Below, piece after piece: positions 45,405 through 53,589 of a stretch of 64,000 bases of DNA. The stretch comes from JAJFJD01 sp965228975 (lineage in GTDB: Bacteria; Pseudomonadota; Alphaproteobacteria; UBA8366), in assembly GCA_965228975.1 (NCBI GenBank), contig OZ245851.1:4712001-4776000 (forward strand), written 5' to 3'. A model generated the notes under the pieces. The model ran no database searches and was not told the DNA's origin. It worked only from the letters and a program-made list of their open reading frames with translations. A program made the position numbers and the translations under genes. Every line of letters begins with the position of its first letter. Within the stretch, counting starts at the first letter, position 1.

Positions 45405-46715
45405 TTACCACTGCCTTTCGAAGCGTTTCCGAAGAATGATTGCGATAAGGTTCATGCAGACCAGGAACGCCAGTAGAACCATGATCGCCGCCGACGTCCG
45501 TTCGACGAAGGCGCGCTCGGCGCTGTCGGCCCAGAGATAGATCTGCACCGGCAAGACCGTCGCCGGGTCCAATGGGCCGGCCGGAATGTCGACGATGAAG
45601 GCCACCATGCCGATCATCAGCAGCGGCGCCGTTTCGCCGAGCGCCTGGGCCATGCCGATGATCGTGCCGGTCAGCATGCCCGGCATCGCCAGCGGCAGGA
45701 CATGGTCGGTCACCGTCTGCACCTTGCTGGCGCCGACGCCCAGCGCGGCTTCTCGGATCGAGGGCGGCACCGCCTTCAGCGCGGCGCGCGACGCGATGAT
45801 GATCGTCGGCAGCGTCATCAGGGCCAGCACCATGCCGCCGACCAGCGGCGCCGAGCGCGGCAGGTTGAAGAAGTTAAGGAAGACCGCGAGCCCCAGCAGC
45901 CCGAAGACGATCGACGGCACCGCGGCGAGGTTGTTGATGTTGACCTCGACCAGGTCGGTCCATTTGTTCTTCGGCGCGAACTCCTCGAGGTAGACCGCCG
46001 CCATGACGCCGAGCGGGAAGGCCAGCACCAAGGTGACGACCAATGTCCAGAAAGATCCCACGACGGCGCCCCAGATGCCGGCGACCTCGGGGTCGCGGCT
46101 GTCGCCCGAGGTGAAGAAGGCCGAATTGAACTTCTTCTCGAGCGCCCCCTTCTCCTTCAGCGCGTTGACCCAGGCGATTTCGTTGTCCTTGATCCGGCGC
46201 TGGTCCTCCGGCACGTCGGCGCGCACATGGCCCTTGACGAAGACATCGATGTCGTCGGACGCGGGCACCCAAATCGTATGCGTTGTGCCGACGATCGACG
46301 GGTTCTCGACGACCAGCTTCCGCAGATCGAAGGCTGCGTTGCCGCTGACCAACCGGTAGAGCTTGCGCTTGTCGCGGCGGCTCTTCACGTCCGGGAACAT
46401 GCCGCGCAGCGTCCTCTTGATCATGCCGTCGTAGTTGGCCGCGGCCAGGACCTTCGGGTCCCCGGTCCCCTTCGGGTCGATGTCTTCCTGCGCGAAGTCG
46501 ATTTCCAGCTGGATGAAGGTCTGCTGGAACGCGGTGTATCCCTTCGACCCGATGCTCACCAGCAGCAAGCCCAAGAAGGAGACCGCCAGGATGATCGAAA
46601 TCAGTCCATACAGCTTGAATCGGCGTTCCGCCGCGTAGCGCTTTTTCAGGCTGGCGTCGACCTGCTCGGCGGTGTTGCGAATCCGGGTTGAGGTGGGCGC
46701 GGTGGCGTCAGTCAT
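45405..46715 (-). CDS. pstA: Phosphate ABC transporter permease PstA
   Basis: 436 aa, longer than E. coli PstA. It carries the DUF3333-type N-terminal periplasmic insertion (about 60-200) common in alphaproteobacteria, then six transmembrane helices and the EAA-like loop REAALGVGASKVQTVTDHVLPLAMPG. It overlaps pstC by 8 nt. Confidence 0.97.
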   Translation of the reverse strand: MTDATAPTSTRIRNTAEQVDASLKKRYAAERRFKLYGLISIILAVSFLGLLLVSIGSKGYTAFQQTFIQLEIDFAQEDIDPKGTGDPKVLAAANYDGMIKRTLRGMFPDVKSRRDKRKLYRLVSGNAAFDLRKLVVENPSIVGTTHTIWVPASDDIDVFVKGHVRADVPEDQRRIKDNEIAWVNALKEKGALEKKFNSAFFTSGDSRDPEVAGIWGAVVGSFWTLVVTLVLAFPLGVMAAVYLEEFAPKNKWTDLVEVNINNLAAVPSIVFGLLGLAVFLNFFNLPRSAPLVGGMVLALMTLPTIIIASRAALKAVPPSIREAALGVGASKVQTVTDHVLPLAMPGMLTGTIIGMAQALGETAPLLMIGMVAFIVDIPAGPLDPATVLPVQIYLWADSAERAFVERTSAAIMVLLAFLVCMNLIAIILRKRFERQW

Positions 46716-48090
46716 ATTTTTCTCGGTATTTCTGCACGACGCGCAACGCGATGACGTTGAGGCAGAGCGTGATGACGAACAGAACCAATCCGAGCGCGAA
46801 GGCCGCCAGGGTCTTGGGGCTGTCGAATTCCTGATCGCCCACGAGCAGCGTGACGATCTGGACGGTCACCGTGGTGACCGCCTCGAACGGGTTGGCGGTC
46901 AGCCGCGCCGTCAGGCCGGCGGCCATTACCACGATCATGGTTTCGCCGATCGCACGGGAGGCGGCCAGCAACACGCTGCCGACGATCCCCGGCAGCGCCG
47001 CCGGCAGGATCACATTGCGGATCGTCTCGGACTTGGTCGCGCCGAGCCCGTAGGACCCTTCGCGCATCGCCCGGGGGACCGCCGTGATCACGTCGTCGGA
47101 CAGCGACGACACGAAGGGAATGATCATGATGCCCATGACCAGCCCGGCGGCGAGCGCGCTTTCCGACGAAATCGTCAGGCCCAGCTCGATGCCGCTGTCG
47201 CGCAGGAAGGGCGCCACGGTCAGGGCGGCGAAGAATCCGTAGACCACGGTGGGTATGCCGGCGAGGATTTCCAGCACCGGCTTGACCACGGCGCGGAACT
47301 TCGGCGCTGAATATTCCGCCATGTAGATTGCGGACAGCAGGCCGATCGGTACGGCCACGGACAGGGCGATGACGCTGATCAGCGCGGTGCCGGCGAAGAT
47401 GGGGACGGCGCCGAACGAGCCGGAGGAGGCCACCTGGTCCTCGCGCAGCGCGATTTGCGGGCTCCACTCCAGTCCGAACAGGAACTCTACCGGCGAGACC
47501 ATCTGGAAGAACCGCCAGGCCTCGAACAGCAACGACATGACGATGCCGATGGTGGTCAGGATCGCGATCGTCGATGCGCCGATCAGGAAGATCATGATCG
47601 TGCGCTCGACGAGGTTCCGGGCGCGCAGGCTGGGCGAGATATAGCGCCGGCCGACGAGAATGCCGCCGATCGCCAGTACCAGGCAGACCACGGCCATCGC
47701 GGCGAAACCGATCTGCCGCAGGTTCGCGTAGTGGGCGGCCGCGGCCTTGAGGTCGGTATTCGCGGCGCTGCTGATCGCATCGCCCGCGGCCAGGTTGCGG
47801 ATGTCGTTGATGAGAAGGTTCAGCTCGTTTTCGGGCAGCGTCTGCAGGTCTTGCGGCAGCGCGCCGACGACCAACGAAGTCACGATGGTGGTTTCGAATA
47901 CCAGCCAGAACGCCATGACGGCGAGTGCGGGGAGGCCACACCACAGAATTACATAGAGGCCGTGATAGGCCGGAAGGGAATGCAGGCCGGCCGACGAGGT
48001 GCCGCCGACGACAACCGCGCGCCGCCGTCCCACCGCGAAGCCGATATAGGTCAGCATCAGCAGAACCGCGAAAAGAACGAAAAACTGCAT
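46708..48090 (-). CDS. pstC: Phosphate ABC transporter permease PstC
   Basis: 460 aa. An N-terminal hydrophobic and periplasmic extension (about 1-180) precedes the permease core, with EYSAPKFRAVVKPVLEILAGIPTVVYGFFA and the EAA loop REGSYGLGATKSETIRNVILPAALPGI. The extended N-terminus is the usual alphaproteobacterial form. It follows pstS across a 148-nt gap that holds a strong hairpin. Confidence 0.97.
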   Translation of the reverse strand: MQFFVLFAVLLMLTYIGFAVGRRRAVVVGGTSSAGLHSLPAYHGLYVILWCGLPALAVMAFWLVFETTIVTSLVVGALPQDLQTLPENELNLLINDIRNLAAGDAISSAANTDLKAAAAHYANLRQIGFAAMAVVCLVLAIGGILVGRRYISPSLRARNLVERTIMIFLIGASTIAILTTIGIVMSLLFEAWRFFQMVSPVEFLFGLEWSPQIALREDQVASSGSFGAVPIFAGTALISVIALSVAVPIGLLSAIYMAEYSAPKFRAVVKPVLEILAGIPTVVYGFFAALTVAPFLRDSGIELGLTISSESALAAGLVMGIMIIPFVSSLSDDVITAVPRAMREGSYGLGATKSETIRNVILPAALPGIVGSVLLAASRAIGETMIVVMAAGLTARLTANPFEAVTTVTVQIVTLLVGDQEFDSPKTLAAFALGLVLFVITLCLNVIALRVVQKYREKYD

Positions 48091-48200
48091 TTGTTTTTAC
48101 TTCCCTGAATGCCGGGCATCGTATCCCGGTTCGGCGCTGTTCTTGTTGGTTGGGCCGTGTCGGCCGGACGTATTCATGGGCATGAGGTGTCGAAGGAAAC

Positions 48201-48230
48201 CGGCGGCCGGGGATGCTGTCCCGGCCGCCG
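48201..48230 (-). terminator. GC-rich hairpin between pstS and pstC
   Basis: CGGCGGCCGG (48201-48210) pairs with CCGGCCGCCG (48221-48230) around a 10-nt loop that can close further. It lies 8 nt beyond the pstS stop. Only a short GTTTCCTT follows on the minus strand, so it is more likely a partial terminator or a 3'-stabilising stem that keeps pstS mRNA in excess over pstCAB. Confidence 0.6.
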
Positions 48231-48238
48231 ACACGGTC

Positions 48239-49279
48239 CTACATGGTCAGATTGGCCATGCCTACCGAAGAGGCGCGGACTTTCTTCCGTTCGGCGTCCG
48301 GCAGGGGAATCAGGCCGCGGTCGGCGAGATACCCTTCCGGGCCCCAGGCTTTTTCGTTCGTGAATTCCGAGACGAACTCCTTGATGCCGGCGATCTTCCC
48401 GACATGCGCCTTCTTCACGTAGAAGAATAGGGCGCGGGAAACCGGGTAAGTCTGGGCCGAGATGTTCTCGAAGGTCGGCTCGACATTGCCGATCAGGCTG
48501 CCTTGTACCTTGTCGGCGTTCTGGTCGAGGAAGCTGTAGCCGAACACGCCGAAAGCGTTCGGGTTGGCTTCGAGTTTCTGAACAATCAGGTTGTCGTTCT
48601 CGCCCGCTTCGATATAGGCCCCGTCTTCGCGGATGCCGCGGCAGACGGCCTTGTACTTCTTCTTGTCGCTCTTCTTGATCGCCTTCAGCGACGTGAAGGT
48701 CTTGCAGCCGCCTTCGATGGCGAGTTCGTTGAATGCGTCGCGGGTCCCGGATGTCGGCGGCGGGCCGAGCACCTCGATCGCGGCGTTCGGCAGCGATGGG
48801 TCGATATCGCTCCACTTCTTATACGGGTTCGGGATCAGCTTGCCGCCGTCCTTGCCGCCTTCCGGCACTTGCTTCGCCAGCGCGAGGAAGAGCTGCTGCA
48901 GCGTCACCTCGGCCCGCTTCGTCTTCTTCGAGTTGGCGAGGACGATCCCGTCATAACCGATCTTCACCTCGGTGATTCCCTTGACGCCGTTCTCGGCGCA
49001 GCGCTCCACCTCGGACTTCTTGATCCGGCGCGAGGCGTTGGTGATGTCCGGGTGCTGTACGCCGACGCCGGCGCAAAACAGCTTCAGGCCGCCGCCCGAG
49101 CCGGTCGATTCGATTTTCGGCGTCTTGAAATCGGTCGTCTTACCGAACCGCTCCGCGACGACGGTCGCGAAAGGATAGACGGTGGACGACCCGACGATGT
49201 TGATCTGGTCGCGCGCGAGGGCGGGGCCTGCCATGGCCATCGAGGCCACTGCGCTTAGGAGGAGGGTTTTCTTAATCAC
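48239..49279 (-). CDS. pstS: Phosphate ABC transporter substrate-binding protein PstS
   Basis: 346 aa. The preferred start is GTG 49279, with GGAG seven nt upstream, giving a clean signal peptide MIKKTLLLSAVASMAMAGPALA. The mature protein begins DQINIVGSSTVYPFATVVAERFG with the phosphate-binding Ser/Thr loop. STGSGGGLKLFCAGVG and LGPPPTSGTRDAFNELA supply the other ligands. It belongs to the alphaproteobacterial PstS-family binding proteins. Preceded by a three-repeat Pho box. Confidence 0.95.
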   Translation of the reverse strand: MIKKTLLLSAVASMAMAGPALARDQINIVGSSTVYPFATVVAERFGKTTDFKTPKIESTGSGGGLKLFCAGVGVQHPDITNASRRIKKSEVERCAENGVKGITEVKIGYDGIVLANSKKTKRAEVTLQQLFLALAKQVPEGGKDGGKLIPNPYKKWSDIDPSLPNAAIEVLGPPPTSGTRDAFNELAIEGGCKTFTSLKAIKKSDKKKYKAVCRGIREDGAYIEAGENDNLIVQKLEANPNAFGVFGYSFLDQNADKVQGSLIGNVEPTFENISAQTYPVSRALFFYVKKAHVGKIAGIKEFVSEFTNEKAWGPEGYLADRGLIPLPDAERKKVRASSVGMANLTM

Positions 49280-49416
49280 GGTCACGCTCCGTTCGTCGTG
49301 TATATCTCGGATTGGATGAATCGTTCTTTCTCTCCGCAGCACTGTTACCGGTGTTCTACAGGCCCGGCATTATCCCTGCGGCGTGGCCGACCCTAGCGTT
49401 TCGCCACGACTCATTT

Positions 49417-49445
49417 ACGACAGTTCTGTTACAGAAAAATGACAA
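49417..49445 (-). promoter_or_regulatory. Pho box with three PhoB repeats upstream of pstS
   Basis: Read on the minus strand there are three 7-mers, TTGTCAT, CTGTAAC and CTGTCGT, each separated by 4 nt, so they repeat every 11 bp. This matches the tandem CTGTCAT-N4 repeats bound by PhoB. It lies about 137 bp before the pstS start and between pstS and phoR. Confidence 0.75.
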
Positions 49446-49533
49446 CCGGACCGTTAAATGACGACCCGAAAACAGCGGATAAAGCATATCTCTTACAATG
49501 AGTTATTTGGCGCACAGGGCGCGCCGAAGCGTT

Positions 49534-50910
49534 CTAGCCCGACGTTTCGTCGGACGCTTCGCCGGCTTCTTGCGCGAAAGTGGGCAAAGTGACCGTGAAG
49601 CTGCTGCCCTCGCCCTCCGCGCTCGTGATATCGAGCTGCCCGCGGTGGCGCGCGATGATGTGCTTGACGATGGCGAGGCCGAGCCCGGTGCCGCCGAGTT
49701 CCCGGCTGCGGGCCGCGTCGACCCGGTAGAACCGCTCGGTCAATCGCGGCAGATGTTCGCGCGGAATTCCCGCGCCGTGATCGGTCACGGTAACCGACAC
49801 TTGGCCGGGGTCGGGTTGGTCGATGACGATCTCGACCGGGGTATTCTCGCCGCCGTATTTGATCGCGTTGTCGATCAGGTTCTGGAATACCTGCGTCAGC
49901 TGGTCTTCGTCGCCAGGGACGGACGCGGATGCCTCCGGGGCGGTGATCTGGATCGGCATGTCGCGCTTGCGCGCCTTCATCGACAGCATGTCCTCCACCT
50001 TGGCCAACACCCGGCGCATGTCCACGGGCGTGTCGGGGCGGCTGTGTTGGTCCATTTCGATGCGGGACAACGACAACAGGTCTTCGATCAAGCGGGTCAT
50101 CCGCTCGGCCTGTTCGTGCATGATGCCGAGGAAGTTGTCGCGCGCCTCCGTGTCGTCGCGGGCCGGACCGCGGAGTGTCTCGACGAAACCCAGCAGGCTC
50201 GAGAGGGGCGTGCGCAACTCGTGGCTCACGTTCGCGACGAAATCCGCCCGCATGCGCTCGCCCAACCGGACCGGCGTCAGGTCATGCAGCAGAATCAGCG
50301 CGCCGCTGTCGGCGGACTCGCCCAACGGCTCGACGAGGGCGCTGTAGTTGCGGTTCATCGGCGGCGGCATGGCGATCTCCTCGGCCAGGCTATTGCCGTC
50401 GCGCAACGCGGACTCGACCGCCCGCAGCAGGGTCGGATGGCGCAGTCCGGCGGCCAGGTCGCGGCCCGTGAGTTCGGTTTCGAAAACCTCCTCGGCGGCG
50501 TTGTTGGCGCGGACCACCATGCTCGATTGGTCGACCACGATCAACGGGTCGGGCAAGGCGTCCAGGATGTAATCCGCGGTGGCGCGCTCGGTCGCCAGCT
50601 TTTCCCGCTCGTCCTGCCATTGCCGGCCGAGACGGGCGATCGCGAGCGACAGATCGCCCACCGTCGTCGCCTCGTACCCGGGGTCGTCCTCGCCCGCCGC
50701 CAACTGGTCGATCCGCTGCCGCAGCCGGGCCAGGTCGGTCAGGTGCCGCCACGCGATGATGCCGGCCAAGGCGGACAGCACCGCTGCCGCGCCGAAAGCG
50801 ACGACTGGGGACAGAACGCCAATGATCACGAGACCCGCCAACACCAATATGCCGGGCGCGGCGACCGTAAAGACCGCGAGGAACAATCGATCGGGCCGAC
50901 GGTAGGGCAT
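49534..50910 (-). CDS. phoR: Phosphate regulon sensor histidine kinase PhoR
   Basis: 458 aa. Two N-terminal transmembrane helices (about 8-52), a PAS domain (about 110-210, YILDALPDPLIVVDQSSMVVRANNAAEEVFE), the H-box VANVSHELRTPLSS (phospho-His), and HATPase motifs NLIDNAIKYGG, DHGAGIP and GGTGLGLAIVKHI. It phosphorylates PhoB under phosphate limitation. It is the first gene of the minus-strand Pho cluster, separated from pstS by about 250 bp with the Pho box. Confidence 0.96.
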   Translation of the reverse strand: MPYRRPDRLFLAVFTVAAPGILVLAGLVIIGVLSPVVAFGAAAVLSALAGIIAWRHLTDLARLRQRIDQLAAGEDDPGYEATTVGDLSLAIARLGRQWQDEREKLATERATADYILDALPDPLIVVDQSSMVVRANNAAEEVFETELTGRDLAAGLRHPTLLRAVESALRDGNSLAEEIAMPPPMNRNYSALVEPLGESADSGALILLHDLTPVRLGERMRADFVANVSHELRTPLSSLLGFVETLRGPARDDTEARDNFLGIMHEQAERMTRLIEDLLSLSRIEMDQHSRPDTPVDMRRVLAKVEDMLSMKARKRDMPIQITAPEASASVPGDEDQLTQVFQNLIDNAIKYGGENTPVEIVIDQPDPGQVSVTVTDHGAGIPREHLPRLTERFYRVDAARSRELGGTGLGLAIVKHIIARHRGQLDITSAEGEGSSFTVTLPTFAQEAGEASDETSG

Positions 50911-50997
50911 GGGCCATCCTTCATCGGGCGGAGCCGGCGCCGGGGGTCCGGCGCCGGCGCCCTGGTTCTTCTAACCCACCTTTATAGTGCGCCGATG

Positions 50998-53277
50998 TTA
51001 AAGGATCGCGTCATGGGCGGCTAAGGCGGCGGCGTTGACGATATCGTTCACCGTCGACCCCATCGGCATGATCTGCACGGGTTTCGAGAGCCCGATCAAG
51101 ACCGGTCCGATCACCGTGCCGCCGCCGATCGCGCGAAGCAGTTTCGCGCTGATGCTGGCGCTGTGTAGGGCCGGCATGATCAGACAGTTCGCGGCGTCCG
51201 ACAGGCGGCAGAACGGATAGAGCTGTTTCATCAGATCGTAGTTCAACGCCGTGTCGGCCTGCATTTCGCCGTCATACTCGAAATCCAGCTTGCGGCCGTC
51301 GAGGATCCGCACCGCTTCGCGGATTCGCTCCATATGCGGCAACAGCGGTTGGCCGAAGTTGGAGAAGGAGGCCAGTGCCACCCGCGGTTCCTGACCGAAT
51401 TGGCGGGCGTAGCCGGCGGTCTGCACCGCGATGTCGGCCAGCTCTTCGGGTGTCGGCTCCTCATGGACGTTGGTGTCCGCGATGAAGACGGTGCGGCCCT
51501 GCATCACCACGACGGTGACGGCCATCACACGCTCGCCCGGTTTCGGGTCGATGACGTGCATCACGTCTTCGAAGGCGGTGGCGAAGCTGCGCGTCGTGCC
51601 GGTCACCATGGCGTCGGCGTCGCCCATCGCGATCATGCAGGCGCCGAAGGCGTTGCGGTCCTGGTTCACCAACCGCTGGCAGTCGCGGTAGAGATGTCCG
51701 CTGCGCTGCAGCCGCTCGTACAGGAAGTCCGTGTATTTCTGGTTGTCCTTGCTGAGCCGCGCGTTGTGGATTTCCAGTTCGCCATTGGCTTCGATGCCCA
51801 GCCGCTCCATGGTTTCGCGCACCCGCTTTTCCCGGCCGATCAGGACCGGATTGCCGAAACCGGCGTTGCGGAACGCGACGGCGGCGCGGATCACCCGGTC
51901 CTCCTCGCCCTCGGCGAACACCACGCGGCGCGGATTGGCGCTGACCCGCGTATGGACGAACTGCAGGCAGGACAGGGCCGGGTCGAGCTTCGCCGACAAC
52001 TGTTTGCGGTACTCGTTCATATCCTTGATCGGCGCGCGCGCCACGCCGCTGTCCATCGCGGCCTGGGCGACCGCGGCCGGGACTTCGGAGATCAGCCGCG
52101 GATCGAAAGGCACCGGAATGATGTAGCCGGGCCCATACCGCAGCCGCTTTCCGCCATAGGCCGCGTCGACCTCGTCGGGCACGTCTTCGCGCGCCAGTTT
52201 GGCGAGCGCCTCGGCGGCGGCGATCTTCATGGCGTCGTTGATCGTCGACGCGTGCACGTCCAACGCACCCCGGAAGATATAAGGGAAGCCCAGGACGTTG
52301 TTGATCTGGTTCGGGTAGTCCGAGCGCCCGGTCGCCACGATGGCGTCCTTGCGCACGCTTTCGATGTCTTCCGGCGTGATTTCCGGATCCGGGTTGGCCA
52401 TCGCGAAGATGATGGGGTCCTTGGCCATCGATTTGACCATGGCCTTGCTGACCGCATCCTTGATGGACAGGCCGATGAACACGTCCGTGCCCTTCATCGC
52501 GTCGGCCAGGCTGCGCGCGTCGGTCGCGGCGGCGTGCGCCGACTTCCACTGGTTCATGCCGTCTTCACGGCCCTGATAGATCACGCCCTTGGAATCGCAC
52601 AGCACGATGTTGTCGTGCGGCGCGCCCATCGACTTGATCAGCTCGACGCAGGCGATAGACGCGGCGCCCGCACCGTTCACCACCATCTTGGCGTCCTTGA
52701 TGTCGCGCTTGGTCAAGTTGAGCGCGTTGACCAGCCCGGCGGCGGTGATGATCGCGGTGCCGTGTTGGTCGTCATGGAAGACCGGGATGTCCAACAGCTC
52801 GCGAAGCTGCTGCTCGATCAGGAAACACTCCGGCGCCTTGATGTCTTCCAGGTTGATGCCGCCGAAGGTCTTGCCGATCGTCTTCACGCAACTGACGAAA
52901 GTGTCCACATCCTCGGTGTCCACCTCGATGTCCACACCGTCGACGTCGGCGAAGCGTTTGAAGAGGACGGATTTGCCTTCCATCACCGGCTTCGAGGCGA
53001 GCGCGCCGATGTTGCCGAGGCCGAGCACGGCGGTGCCGTTGGAGATGACCGCGACCACATTGCCCTTGGCGGTGTAGTCGTAAGCGCGGGCGGCGTCCTT
53101 CTCGATGGCGAGACAGGGATAGGCGACGCCCGGCGAGTAGGCGAGCGACAGGTCGCGCTGCGTCGTCAGCGGCTTGGTCGCACGAATCTCCAGTTTGCCC
53201 GGACGGCCCCGCGCATGCATGCGCAATGCGTCTTGTTTGAGCAGTTCCTCCGGGGTTTCGGTTTTCTTCTTTGCCAT
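50998..53277 (-). CDS. maeB: NADP-dependent malic enzyme with phosphotransacetylase-like domain
   Basis: 759 aa, the usual MaeB length. The N-terminal malic enzyme (about 1-430) has SLAYSPGVAYPC, FHDDQHGTAIITAAGLVNAL and VVNGAGAASIACVEL. The C-terminal phosphate acetyltransferase-like domain (about 435-759) is regulatory in characterised members. It decarboxylates malate to pyruvate. It is divergent from mutS, an arrangement common in alphaproteobacteria. Confidence 0.97.
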   Translation of the reverse strand: MAKKKTETPEELLKQDALRMHARGRPGKLEIRATKPLTTQRDLSLAYSPGVAYPCLAIEKDAARAYDYTAKGNVVAVISNGTAVLGLGNIGALASKPVMEGKSVLFKRFADVDGVDIEVDTEDVDTFVSCVKTIGKTFGGINLEDIKAPECFLIEQQLRELLDIPVFHDDQHGTAIITAAGLVNALNLTKRDIKDAKMVVNGAGAASIACVELIKSMGAPHDNIVLCDSKGVIYQGREDGMNQWKSAHAAATDARSLADAMKGTDVFIGLSIKDAVSKAMVKSMAKDPIIFAMANPDPEITPEDIESVRKDAIVATGRSDYPNQINNVLGFPYIFRGALDVHASTINDAMKIAAAEALAKLAREDVPDEVDAAYGGKRLRYGPGYIIPVPFDPRLISEVPAAVAQAAMDSGVARAPIKDMNEYRKQLSAKLDPALSCLQFVHTRVSANPRRVVFAEGEEDRVIRAAVAFRNAGFGNPVLIGREKRVRETMERLGIEANGELEIHNARLSKDNQKYTDFLYERLQRSGHLYRDCQRLVNQDRNAFGACMIAMGDADAMVTGTTRSFATAFEDVMHVIDPKPGERVMAVTVVVMQGRTVFIADTNVHEEPTPEELADIAVQTAGYARQFGQEPRVALASFSNFGQPLLPHMERIREAVRILDGRKLDFEYDGEMQADTALNYDLMKQLYPFCRLSDAANCLIMPALHSASISAKLLRAIGGGTVIGPVLIGLSKPVQIMPMGSTVNDIVNAAALAAHDAIL

Positions 53278-53297
53278 GAGCGTTTCGGCAGCCTCTA

Positions 53298-53347
53298 TTC
53301 AGTTGGTCCAGTCATGCAATTGGCGCGGTCGTTCAATTTGTCCAGTC
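53298..53347. repeat. Imperfect 16-bp direct repeats before maeB
   Basis: TTCAGTTGGTCCAGTC (53298-53313) and TTCAATTTGTCCAGTC (53332-53347) match at 14 of 16 positions, 34 bp apart, in the 312-bp maeB-mutS divergent gap. They start 21 bp upstream of the maeB ATG and could be paired regulator sites. Nothing else stands out in this gap. Confidence 0.4.
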
Positions 53348-53589
53348 GCCGCCGCTACTCTTCCGGTGCGCGCCGCGGCGGGCATCGCCGCCGGTGGCCG
53401 TTCCCGCCACAGCCGGTATCGCCGAGATGTGTTGAGGAAAGTCGCCGGTCCGCCGCCGGGGCCATACTGGCATGAAGCCGTCCGGCATGGCTAGCATCCG
53501 TGTTGCGCGTTTTACGGTCGTAAATTCCGACGGAGTCGCGCGTTCCCTGCATGGAAGGGCCGCCGCCGCCGTGTTATTTTCCCTCCGCC

